Source of the DNA: Saprospiraceae bacterium
Lineage (GTDB): Bacteria; Bacteroidota; Bacteroidia; Chitinophagales; Saprospiraceae
Reading direction: 5' to 3'
Length of the DNA stretch: 52,138 nucleotides
NCBI GenBank assembly: GCA_021739645.1
Contig: JAIPBL010000044.1
Coordinates: forward strand, 1-52,138
Below are positions 15,371 through 26,234 of the stretch, piece after piece (position 1 is the stretch's first letter; every line of letters starts with the position of its first letter). A model generated the notes under the pieces. That model was given only the letters and a program-made list of their open reading frames with translations. It did no database searches and was not told where the DNA came from. The position numbers were made by a program, and so were the translations under genes.

Positions 15371-16447
15371 TCAAAACGGCGACGAAAACCGCTCGTCCGT
15401 CATGAACGATATGTCGGTAAGCGTCTTCAAAAAAGCTATCAAATCGGCCTTGTCCTGTCCCGTCAATTGCAGGCCAGGACTGAGATTGTACTGCATCAGC
15501 GGGTCAATCGTGGAGGAGTTTCTTGCTCCAAAATTGTAGTGCTCCACTACTTCTTCCAGCGTAGCGAACCGCCCATCGTGCATGTAGGGGGCGGTCAGTT
15601 CGATATTGCGAAGTGAAGGCACCTTGAACTTCGCCTTGTCGGCTGGGTCGTTGGTCACTGTGAAGCGGCCCTCGTCCTTGAAGTCTGCATCAGCGTCGAG
15701 GCCGTTGTTCATGTACTGGTCGTTGGTGAAGTTGAAACCACCGTGGCAATGGAAACACTCGCCGCCTTTTTGCCCAGAAAACGGGTCAAATTCTGCAAAA
15801 AACAGTTCTCGGCCCCGCTCCTCGCTCTCCGACAAAGTGGCCGTTCCAGCAAGATAGCCGTCGTACTTCGACTTGTTGGAAATCATCGTGAACTCGAACT
15901 GCTCCATCGCCAGCCCCATGCGCTCCGACGTGATGTTGTCGTCGCCAAACGCCCGGATGAACTGGTCGGTGTATCGCTTGTCGGCTTTGAGCTTCGCAAC
16001 GGCGTTTTCGAGGGTCTCGTTCATTTCCAGCGGGTCTTGAATGGGCTTGAGCGCCTGGTCACGCACCAGCGGTGCACGGCCATCCCAGAACATCCCGTTT
16101 TTGTGCCAAGCCAAATTGAACACGGCCATGGCCTGCCGCTTGCCCGGCAACTCTTCCACGCCGATGCTGAACTGCCGCATGTCGCTGAAACCCTCCGCCT
16201 GCACATGGCAGTCGGCGCAGGCCTGTGAGCCGTCTTTCGACAGTTTTTTTTCATAAAAAAGCATCCTGCCCAGCATCACGCCAGCATTTGTCAAGGCGTT
16301 GTCGGCAGGGATGTTTGGGTTGGGAAAGTCGCCGTAGTCAAGGGCGTAGGGCGTTGGGTCGTACTCTGCCGCCGGGGTATTGTCGTCTTTGTTGCAGGCA
16401 ATCATCAGGGCTGTCAAGGTGAAAAAAGTTAGGATAAATTTTTTCAT
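15371..16447 (-). CDS. Diheme cytochrome c peroxidase / MauG-MbnH family lipoprotein (1)
   Basis: A 358-residue diheme enzyme with two heme c sites, CADCH (77-81) and CFHCH (231-235), and the conserved C-terminal TAPYMHDGR (285-293). The signal peptide ends in the lipobox LMIAC, with Cys18 as the acylation site. The residues after it, NKDDN, closely resemble the QKDDE-type lipoprotein export signal that sends Bacteroidota lipoproteins to the cell surface. MauG-like enzymes use two hemes for peroxide reduction or for oxidising protein tryptophans. MbnH is the member that acts on MbnP. A second homologue and an MbnP-like gene follow upstream in the same direction. The start at 16447 begins the signal peptide; the frame upstream is non-coding. 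Confidence 0.9.
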   Translation of the reverse strand: MKKFILTFFTLTALMIACNKDDNTPAAEYDPTPYALDYGDFPNPNIPADNALTNAGVMLGRMLFYEKKLSKDGSQACADCHVQAEGFSDMRQFSIGVEELPGKRQAMAVFNLAWHKNGMFWDGRAPLVRDQALKPIQDPLEMNETLENAVAKLKADKRYTDQFIRAFGDDNITSERMGLAMEQFEFTMISNKSKYDGYLAGTATLSESEERGRELFFAEFDPFSGQKGGECFHCHGGFNFTNDQYMNNGLDADADFKDEGRFTVTNDPADKAKFKVPSLRNIELTAPYMHDGRFATLEEVVEHYNFGARNSSTIDPLMQYNLSPGLQLTGQDKADLIAFLKTLTDISFMTDERFSSPF

Positions 16448-16473
16448 AAAAAATTGATTTGCAGGAGCTTGTG

Positions 16474-17478
16474 TCACTCCTTGAATTTTGGATTGTTTAA
16501 AAAATCGTCGTCCGTCAGGGCTTTTAGGAAACCCACCAAGTCGGCCTTCTCCTGTGTGGACAAGCCGAGTGGTTTTATCGACGGACTTTGGTGTGGGTGG
16601 TTTTTGCCACCTGAATTGTAGTGCTCCACCACGGCCTCCAGCGTCGGCAGCGAGCCGTCGTGCATGTAGGGTGCCGTGACACCTACGTTGCGGAGCGTCT
16701 GCACTTTGAACAGCGCCCGGTCTTCTTCCTTGCCCGTGAGGCGGAAGCGCCCGGGGTCGGGATAGTCTTCGTAAAGGCCGTTGTTCTCGAAGGCGTAGTT
16801 GGTGAAATTGAACCCACCGTGGCATTGTGAGCAGGCAAGTTTCTCGCTGAAAAACAAGTCCTTGCCACGCTTTTCCGCTTGATTCAGCGCACCATTTTTA
16901 CCGTTCAAAAACTCGTCATACGGGCTGCCACCACTCAGCATCGTCCGCTCAAAACAAGCAATGGAGCGGGTGATGACGAAGGCATCCGGTTCCCGGTCGT
17001 AGGCCGTCCGGCTGGCCTGCACGTAGCTGCTGTCTTGGTTCAGTCGCTCCGCAATGTCGAGGATGTTCATGTCGAACTCGTTGTGCTCCTGAATGGGCAC
17101 GAGCACCTGCATTTCCAGCGTTGGCACACCGCCTTCCCTCGTGAAATAGGGGTGATAGGCGATGTTGGCCAAAGTAGGCGCATTGCGGGTACCGGGCCTG
17201 CCTTCCACGCCAGGGCTGAACGCCCGCAGGTCGCTGAACGCCAGCTCCGGCAGGTGGCACGAAGCGCAGGAAACCTTGCGGTCGCTCGACATGACGGGGT
17301 CGAAAAACAGCCGTTTGCCCAATGCCCAGCGCTCCGGCGTCAGTTCATTCCCTTCGGGAAAAACGGGCGCAGGGAAGCCTACCGGCACGGCCAATAATGG
17401 CTCGGCGGGCGGCAGGTTCGGCTCTTTTTTACAAGCAAAAAAGAACAAACAGGCAAGGATGAAAAGGCTGTTTCTCAT
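16474..17478 (-). CDS. Diheme cytochrome c peroxidase / MauG-MbnH family lipoprotein (2)
   Basis: A 334-residue paralogue of the neighbouring diheme protein. Heme sites are CASCH (71-75) and CSQCH (216-220), and TAPYMHDGS is near residue 270. The lipobox is LFFFAC with Cys16, followed by KKEPN, a weaker match to a surface-export signal than its neighbour. The two enzymes share layout but differ in the segment between the hemes: WHKNGMFWDGRAPLVRDQAL in the first, YHPYFTREGGVPTLEMQV in the second. In the second, RNAPTLANIAYHPYFTREG resembles classical peroxidase loops. The spacing to the next gene is 26 bases, so both are probably co-transcribed. Distinct substrates or an electron-donor and acceptor pairing are possible. 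Confidence 0.89.
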   Translation of the reverse strand: MRNSLFILACLFFFACKKEPNLPPAEPLLAVPVGFPAPVFPEGNELTPERWALGKRLFFDPVMSSDRKVSCASCHLPELAFSDLRAFSPGVEGRPGTRNAPTLANIAYHPYFTREGGVPTLEMQVLVPIQEHNEFDMNILDIAERLNQDSSYVQASRTAYDREPDAFVITRSIACFERTMLSGGSPYDEFLNGKNGALNQAEKRGKDLFFSEKLACSQCHGGFNFTNYAFENNGLYEDYPDPGRFRLTGKEEDRALFKVQTLRNVGVTAPYMHDGSLPTLEAVVEHYNSGGKNHPHQSPSIKPLGLSTQEKADLVGFLKALTDDDFLNNPKFKE

Positions 17479-17509
17479 GCTAATTTTAATTGCCAAAATG
17501 CCGATGGTT

Positions 17510-17656
17510 GTCCCGTAGCGACAAAATATGGGTAGCAAAAAACCGCCAAGCTGCCACCGTGCCGTAGGTACGGAACCTTGCACGATGTGTACCGTACCTA
17601 CGGCACGGAAATCCTACTTCTAATGTTTTGCTACCCATATTTCGTCCCTATGGGAC
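17510..17656. repeat. Nested inverted-repeat element in the leader of the diheme genes
   Basis: The outer arms at 17510-17540 and 17626-17656 match at 28 of 31 positions (core ATATGGGTAGCAAAA). The inner arms at 17557-17573 and 17592-17608 are a perfect 17-bp pair (CCGTGCCGTAGGTACGG). The outer tips GTCCC.TAG.GAC are themselves near-palindromic. The whole 147 bases can fold into one long two-stem structure. It fills the gap between the MbnP-like stop (17668) and the second diheme start (17478). It may be a dispersed repeat or a processing/attenuation element that lowers peroxidase expression relative to MbnP. Confidence 0.75.
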
Positions 17657-17667
17657 GCTTCTCGAGG

Positions 17668-18642
17668 TTACTTCACCACCAATTTTTCCAGCGCCAAAAA
17701 CTTGTCGCCGCTGAAAATACGAGCTACGTAAATGCCTGACTGCCAGTTGGTTTCGAGGGAAACCGACTGCTGTGAGCCGTTCAGTTTTTGGGTAAAAACC
17801 GTGCGGCCAGCGAGGTCGCTCACGGTCAGTGTCAGTTGGTCGTAGCCGGGCAGGTCGTACTTCACGACAGCAGCGCCACTTGCCGGGTTGGGCGAGATGA
17901 CGAAAGTGCCTGCAATGCCAGGTTCAGTCGTGCCACTCACGACAGAGGGTGAAAAAACAAAGTTTTGCATGTTCCCAGCGAGCTTGGCGGAAGGGCCAGT
18001 GGCGGCATGGGAAATCAAACCGCCCTGCACGTTGATGTCCATGAGCAATTGGGCATAGTCAGCGTCCACGTTGATGGCGAGGTGGTCGCCGTCCACTACA
18101 CCGCTCACGGGGAGCGTAACGGCCAGGTAGTTGGCATCGTCCACGGTGTGGATTTGGAACGCATCGGGGAAGGTCGTGCCGTTGTTACTAGACGTGCCCT
18201 CGAAAGCGATGAAACGGTAGCCCGCCGCCCAGCCCCAGTGCATGACGGGGTTCTTGGGTGCCAACGGGTGGTCGTTCGGATAGCTCGCCGGGTCGAGGTG
18301 GTTGAATGCAGGGTCAACGCCGATGGAGAACTCAATGCCCTCGATGATTGTCACGTCGAAGCTGCCCAACCCGAAGATGCTATCTTCTTGTGCCGTCACA
18401 AGCAGATGCAGGTCGGTCACGGGCGTCACTTGCCCGCCGTCGTGGACGATTTTGATTTCGGAGACGTAGTACTGCAAACGGGTGACTTTCACCAAGTAGT
18501 CGCTGGGCACGGTGACTGCCGAGTTGAGGACAAATGGCTGGTCGCCCAGCTTTTGGTGCATGTGCAGGGTGACGTTCATCTGTGCGTTCAGGCCTTGGCC
18601 GAACATCGCTGCGAGAAGTAGAAGTAAAAATTTGTTCTTCAT
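17668..18642 (-). CDS. MbnP-like copper-binding protein with T9SS sorting domain
   Basis: After a signal peptide (MKNKFLLLLLAAMFGQGLNAQ), residues 22-240 resemble the MbnP domain: VTRLQYYVSEIKI, an acidic FNHLDP segment, and the hallmark MHWGWAAGYRFIAFEG. The only tryptophans of this domain are the two in HWGW. MbnP proteins bind copper after a diheme MbnH enzyme converts a Trp to kynurenine. The C-terminal 75 residues (VISPNPASGAAVVKYDLPGY to LALEKLVVK) are a type A T9SS sorting domain, so the protein should be secreted across the outer membrane. Two diheme genes follow on the same strand. The start at 18642 begins the signal peptide. Confidence 0.85.
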   Translation of the reverse strand: MKNKFLLLLLAAMFGQGLNAQMNVTLHMHQKLGDQPFVLNSAVTVPSDYLVKVTRLQYYVSEIKIVHDGGQVTPVTDLHLLVTAQEDSIFGLGSFDVTIIEGIEFSIGVDPAFNHLDPASYPNDHPLAPKNPVMHWGWAAGYRFIAFEGTSSNNGTTFPDAFQIHTVDDANYLAVTLPVSGVVDGDHLAINVDADYAQLLMDINVQGGLISHAATGPSAKLAGNMQNFVFSPSVVSGTTEPGIAGTFVISPNPASGAAVVKYDLPGYDQLTLTVSDLAGRTVFTQKLNGSQQSVSLETNWQSGIYVARIFSGDKFLALEKLVVK

Positions 18643-18769
18643 AAAAAATTGGGTTTTGATTTTGAAAAAAATGTTTGGTTCAGGCAGGGGAACTAGCTTG
18701 GAGAAGTCCAATCCAGCACCCCTGCATGAGGAATTATTTTAAAAAAAGAGGATTGCGCAAGAACTCAAT

Positions 18770-19150
18770 CTATTGCTCTAAACTCTCGGTGCGGTCGAAC
18801 TGGCAGCAGCCGTGGAGTTTATTGTAAGCTGCGTCTTTAGCCTTGTACTTCGGCGTGTCATAGCCAGTTTTGGCAATGGCCTTCTGTATCTTGTTCACGT
18901 TGGTTTTGCCACCGTCGAAAGTGACCGTCAATACGTGAAGCTCCTTGTCCCATTCGGCCGTAGTGGCACCCGCCTTGGTGGCGGCTCCTTGAATGGTTTT
19001 CTGGCACATGCCGCAGTTGCCGAGCACCTTGAAGGTCTCGGTCTTTTCAGTTGTAGAGGCTGCTTTGGCAACAGTTGCATCTTGGCCATTAGCTGAAAAG
19101 GCCATGAAAAATGCCAGCAGCGCAGGCAGAATGATTTTTAAATTTTTCAT
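18770..19150 (-). CDS. Exported heavy-metal-associated (HMA) domain protein
   Basis: A signal peptide (MKNLKIILPALLAFFMAFSANG) is followed by an alanine/threonine-rich linker and an HMA fold. The fold has the metal loop GNCGMCQKTIQ, with cysteines in the CxxC arrangement of copper chaperones and MerP, and the later strands ELHVLTVTFDGGKT and KAIAKTGYDT. The C-terminus adds HGCCQF, a second possible thiol site. It probably shuttles Cu(I) or Hg(II) in the periplasm. It lies upstream of the MbnP-like gene on the same strand, with a 127-base gap in which I saw no strong hairpin. Confidence 0.88.
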   Translation of the reverse strand: MKNLKIILPALLAFFMAFSANGQDATVAKAASTTEKTETFKVLGNCGMCQKTIQGAATKAGATTAEWDKELHVLTVTFDGGKTNVNKIQKAIAKTGYDTPKYKAKDAAYNKLHGCCQFDRTESLEQ

Positions 19151-19213
19151 AAAATATTGAATTTGATTGATAAAAAAATGGCGATGACCAAAAGCGATTG
19201 GCCAACACGTTGG

Positions 19214-19426
19214 TTATTTGACTTCTTTTAGTTCCATTCCACATTTGGGACAGTTGCCCGGTTGGTCGTAGGTCTTGTCGCCCTCGTCCTTCATCGGACA
19301 TTGGTACACGGCAGCGTGCTCGTGACCTTCGTGCATTTGGTCGTGCTGTTGTTGTGAACTGTTGTCCCGGCAGGCAGCAAAAAGGGAAATCACGGCGATA
19401 GCGCCAATCTGAATTAGCTTTTTCAT
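19214..19426 (-). CDS. Small metal-binding lipoprotein
   Basis: A 70-residue protein with a lipobox (ISLFAAC, Cys19), then a His/Met cluster (HDQMHEGHEHA) and the heavy-metal-binding domain motif YQCPMKDEGDKTYDQPGNCP followed by KCGMELKEV. This is the same YHS-like module found at the N-terminus of the CusB homologue here. It is likely a membrane-attached periplasmic copper buffer or donor. The short spacing (63 bases) to the HMA gene suggests one transcript. Confidence 0.88.
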   Translation of the reverse strand: MKKLIQIGAIAVISLFAACRDNSSQQQHDQMHEGHEHAAVYQCPMKDEGDKTYDQPGNCPKCGMELKEVK

Positions 19427-19586
19427 GTTTGAATTTTCAGTTTAAAAATGAATGAAACGTCCGGTGTATGTTGACCGAACTAGCAGGAATCTGCTGTGGG
19501 GAAGGCGAATACCAAATCTGTAAGCCGAAGTTGACACTACTGGATTTCAACTTAGAACGTTCGGTATTGCTGCCGAGGAAGGATGT

Positions 19587-20036
19587 CTAACAAATGAAAA
19601 CTTGCTCGAAAATGAGCAGACTACGCCCATGAAGTTGCACGGGTGGAGCGTGTGGTTGGAAAGAAATCGAAAGGTCTGATGACCATGAAAATGAATTGAA
19701 ATCGGCACCGGTTATCGTCGGAAGAACCGCCTTTTGGAAGTTGTTGCCTTCCAAACTTGGAATATCGTTAGAGAATTCCGACTGCTGGTGCTGAAAAGTG
19801 ACCTTGTTTTCGCAGCAGGGTTTTGGCTGGATGCCCTTCTTTTTAGTGGCTTGGTTGGGTAGGTGGCAAACCTTGGCTTTGGTCGCCTTTTTCTTGCTAC
19901 AACAGGAGCTGCCTAGCCCTAAGACCGATGTCCAAACCTTGCCTTGCCCATTACAAACATGGGTGAAAACAGGCACTCCGATATTGGTGAACAATATCAA
20001 AAATGCGAGGTGATATGCAAGGATGCGTTGAATCAT
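19587..20036 (-). CDS. HYC_CC_PP family protein
   Basis: The product shows the pattern that names this Bacteroidota family: an N-terminal hydrophobic segment (ILAYHLAFLILFTNIGVPVF) ending in THVCNGQG, a CC pair (GLGSSCCSKKK), a second CC pair (KPCCENK), and the late PP element (HAPPVQLHGRSL). Members are small exported or membrane-anchored proteins near copper-efflux genes. The four cysteines plus histidines suggest metal binding, but the function is not established. I choose the ATG at 20036; an earlier in-frame start at 20066 would add ten residues. It is the first gene of the metal island on this strand. I see nothing certain in the 160 bases after it. Confidence 0.78.
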   Translation of the reverse strand: MIQRILAYHLAFLILFTNIGVPVFTHVCNGQGKVWTSVLGLGSSCCSKKKATKAKVCHLPNQATKKKGIQPKPCCENKVTFQHQQSEFSNDIPSLEGNNFQKAVLPTITGADFNSFSWSSDLSISFQPHAPPVQLHGRSLLIFEQVFIC

Positions 20037-20148
20037 TGGTAAAGGAATCACGCTAAGATAAGTCAAAAGTTATTGGATTCGCCAACGATACGGCAAATTC
20101 TTTGGATTTTGGGTACAATACTCCTTGATATCCAAATTCCGCCAAACA

Positions 20149-20349
20149 TTATTTTCCACACCTAAAATCCACCGGCAGTCCACTGGCCATCAGAACGCCA
20201 TTGGAATCTGAGTATTTACTCCCTGCGGGGGCATATACCAGCAGCCGGGCGCTATCTCCAGCAATATCGAATATCACCTCGCCCTTCACGCCCGTTTTCA
20301 GCATGACTCGGTTCACACTGCCATAAATATCAACGGACTGGCTGCCCAC
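20149..20349 (-). other. Short open frame of unknown status, possible gene remnant
   Basis: The frame is open from a stop at 20413-20415 to 20149 and has no ATG near its start; the first usable start is a GTG at 20349. The peptide (66 residues, including DIYGSVNRVMLKTGVKGEVIF and LLVYAPAGSKYSDSN) has a beta-strand-like composition and looks protein-like. I do not recognise it. Next to two decayed genes, it may be the last part of a truncated gene. Confidence 0.25.
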
Positions 20350-20501
20350 GTTGGTGCTTATTTTTCTAGTTTCGGAATATTGTCGTCGTGCCGAAATTCC
20401 CGATTTAGCTTTTCAGTAAAAAGCTAATTTTGCCAACCCATTTGACCTTTATTTTTCAACAAAACAAACCTGCAACGGCAGTTGCGCAAGCAAATACCAC
20501 C

Positions 20502-20779
20502 ATGGCAAAAAGAGCAATTCCACTCGTTGACCTCTCCAAATTTACCGAAGGCACACCCGAAGAGCGCACGGCGTTCGTCGCTGAACTGGGCAAGGCTTTC
20601 CATGAAATCGGCTTCGTCGGCGTCATTAACCACGGCATCCCGAAGCAGCTGATTGACGATTTTTATCGCAGTAGTAGGGCATTTTTCGCCCTACCGGAAG
20701 ACGTGAAGCGCAAATATGAAATCCCATGGCTGGGGAGTATTTGAATGAAAGGTTAAGGGAGATTGGGTTGAAGAAATAG
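20502..20779 (+). pseudogene. Remnant of an isopenicillin N synthase-like 2OG-Fe(II) oxygenase
   Basis: The frame from the ATG at 20502 encodes the typical N-terminus of this oxygenase group: MAKRAIPLVDLSKF, AFHEIGFVGVINHGIP, FYRSSRAFFALPEDVKRKYEIP. It ends after 80 residues at a TGA (20742). Directly after this junction, in the next frame, comes GEYLNERLREIGLKK then a TAG (20777). This looks like the end of the same kind of protein. The middle 220 or so residues with the iron-binding HxD...H are missing, so an internal deletion is the likely cause and the gene cannot be active. A TAATTTTG -7-like element lies at 20425-20432. Confidence 0.72.
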
Positions 20780-20797
20780 GGGTGAGTTTGGGAAATG

Positions 20798-20835
20798 AAA
20801 AATGGGGTTGGCCGCATCAGGTCAACCCCATTTTT
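20798..20835. terminator. Bidirectional terminator hairpin between two pseudogenes
   Basis: The stem AAAAATGGGGTTG (20798-20810) pairs with CAACCCCATTTTT (20823-20835) across a 12-base loop, with A and T runs at both ends. It is therefore a good intrinsic terminator in either direction, between the oxygenase remnant and the BRO gene. Confidence 0.8.
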
Positions 20836-20860
20836 TATTGAATGCTTTGCAGCTCTTTTT

Positions 20861-21676
20861 TCAATTTTTGTCATTCAGCCCCTTCTGTCGTTTCGCTTCC
20901 GCAATTTGCTGCTTAAAATTCTTCTCCGTCACCACCTTGGCACCCGTGCGTTTTTCAAAAGCATCAAGGGCATCGCCGGCCGCAGCACCACCTTCTTTGG
21001 CTGCTTCCTTGTTTCCAATAAGGCCCTTCGCATCTCGATTGACGGTTTCATTGCGGGTGGCCGCTTCGCAAGCATGGTAAAGATGAGTTCCAAATCCGTC
21101 ATGTGGTCACGCAGGTTTTCCCGCTTTAGGTCTTTCAATTTCATGTACTCCGAAGGCACAAGGCCAAAGGTCGCTTTTGAAATTTCAGCCGTCAGGATGG
21201 CATATTCCAAACCTTCTTTTACGTCCCTCGTCTTCCATTCGTCGGTGAGTTTGCCCCTGATTTCAATGGATTGGAGCCGCTTCGCAATCCAGTCCTCGCT
21301 ATAGCCCAAATCCTTGTAATACTGCCTTGCTCGCTGCGCTGCTAGTTCAGGGTTTTCGATTTCTTGGATGCGCTCGTAGCCGACTTTGGCGAGCCATTGT
21401 TTGAAAGGTTCTGCTTTTGGGGAAGGAACTGATTGGATGATGCGGAATAATCCTTCTGTATTGGAACAATCTTCAATACGCATTTTTCCATCCTCGGCCA
21501 TTAGTTTCAACCCGTGACAAATTGTCACGAGTTGAGGCTCACGTTGTTTCAACTTACGCCAGTAGGCTTTTGGGTCTTTACTTTCTGAAAGGACGCCGAC
21601 CACATCCGACACTGAGAACCACCCTACGGATTCCTTTTTCCTGAAAAACGACCAGTTTGTTTTGTTCCTCGCTCAT
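20861..21676 (-). pseudogene. BRO-family antirepressor-like gene with two frameshifts
   Basis: The gene reads in three frames. From the ATG at 21676: MSEEQNKLVVFQEKGIRRV, the usual BRO N-terminus. From about 21612: SDVVGVLSESKDPKAYWRKL through IEDCSNTEGLFRIIQSVP to DLELIFTML. From about 21076: EAATRNETVNRDAKGLIGNK to KRQKGLNDKN and a TGA at 20861. The second break is explained by one missing G (CTTGCGAAG where CTTGGCGAAG would restore the frame). The first looks like a short deletion after RRV that removed the WFNDEWWF-like strand. Joined, the protein would be about 270 residues. BRO proteins are phage/plasmid DNA-binding antirepressors. It is either dead or a sequence error. Confidence 0.82.
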
Positions 21677-21900
21677 GACTTTTGGTTTTGAGCGATAAAG
21701 ATAAAAATTGAAACAAATATTTTCTAAACAAAAACAAATAATGGCAATAATTTTCAACGAAAGCTCATCGAAAGCCCACTATTTGGTTTATTGCCACGTA
21801 ATTTACCCGAAAAAATTCTTCTACCTTCGCACTTCCAGTACCTAAACATACATGCCGAACAACTGTTAGTCTCAAATTCACGGCAAACCCAGTCTTTTTC

Positions 21901-24929
<3,029 letters not shown>

Positions 24930-24933
<4 letters not shown>

Positions 24934-26228
24934 CGCTCCCCCATCGCCTCGCTCAGTCCATCCCCAATCAGATTAAAAATCGTCACCGTCACGAAAATGG
25001 CAGCGCCGGGGAAAACCGCCAGCCACCAGGCACTGTGGTTTTGCCTTGCCATTTTGAGCAGGCTGCCCCAGGTCAGCCCCTCAGCTCCCAAGCCGATGCC
25101 AAGAAACGACAGCGTGGACTCTAACAAAATCGCCGAAGCAACCCCGAAAGCCACTGTGATGAGCACGGGCCCGATGGCGTTCGGAAGGGCGTGGCGCAGC
25201 AGGATTCGGCGGTTCGGGAAGGCCATGGCACGGGCAGCTTCGATGTAGCCGAGGTTGCGGATTTTGAGCAGTTCGGCCCGCAGGTAGCGGGCGATGGACG
25301 TCCAGCGCAGCAGGCCGATGATGGCCATCACGTAGGAAATCGAGCTTTTTTCCAGCACTGCCACCAGTGCGAGCAAGAGCAGCAGCCCGGGGATGGAGTT
25401 CATCACCTCGATGGCCCGCATGATGAGCAGGTCTAGCGGGAGGGTGATTTTGCGGGTTTGTACGAACTTGTTGAACAACGCAGAAAGCCCGTTTGCCACC
25501 AAAAAAACAAGTGCCACGATGGCCAGGCTTTTGAGCAATTCCCCGCCGAGGCCGCCTTGCTTCGCTGCTTCCGACAGGGTGAAGCCTCTCGCCTTGAAGC
25601 CATAAAACCAGGCGAAAAACGCGGCCAGCAAATTCAGCACAAGCCCCGGCCAACTGACCCACATCCGGTCATCGCCGAAGTACCCGGCCAGCGAGCCGAG
25701 CAGCAATCCGATGAGTGTCGCAATGCCCATCGAGATGATGCCGACAAGCAGCGCCACCCTCGTGCCAGCCACCATGCCAGCCGCCACGTCCCGCCCCGAT
25801 TGGTCGGTGCCGAGCCAGTGCCGCCAGCGCCAAGACTTCAGTGTTTGCTGGCCGAATGGGCTGCGGTAATTGTTGTTTTTCAAATCCAAAGACGAGGACG
25901 AGTATGGGATTATTGGGAAAACGACGGCCTCGTACTCGTGCTCGTCCCAGCTTTTTTGGAGGAAAATCGGGTTCCATTTTGCGAAGCCCATATCCACGGC
26001 GTACTGTTTTAAAACAGGGAAAAATGCCTCACCGCCGAGCTTGCAGTACAGCGGTTTTTCATTGGCGATAAAGTCGCCGAACAGGGCTACAAACCCCAGC
26101 ACGAGCAGCACCCGCCACGACCACAGCGCCAGTCGCCGCTTGCGGAAGCGCCGCCGGACGAGCGACCACGGGCTTTGGGCGAGGGTGGCCTGCTCGGCGA
26201 GTTTGTTTGCTTTTTTTTGGAAGAACAC
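24930..26228 (-). CDS. ABC transporter permease, OppC/DppC type
   Basis: An inner-membrane subunit of a peptide-type importer. It has an early TM (ALWSWRVLLVLGFVALFGDFIA), a long periplasmic region ending in HWLGTDQSGRDVAAGMVAGTR, typical of OppC, and several later TMs. The cytoplasmic EAA loop is YIEAARAMAFPNRRILLRHALPNAIGPVL, and the end is TIFNLIGDGLSEAMGER. The 432 residues exceed the usual 300 because of the periplasmic insert between TM1 and the core. No OppB, ATPase or binding protein is nearby, so its partners must be encoded elsewhere. The start is a GTG at 26228, only six bases after the restriction gene stop, which may mean that the R-M cassette displaced the original promoter. Confidence 0.88.
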
Positions 26229-26234
26229 GGCGTA

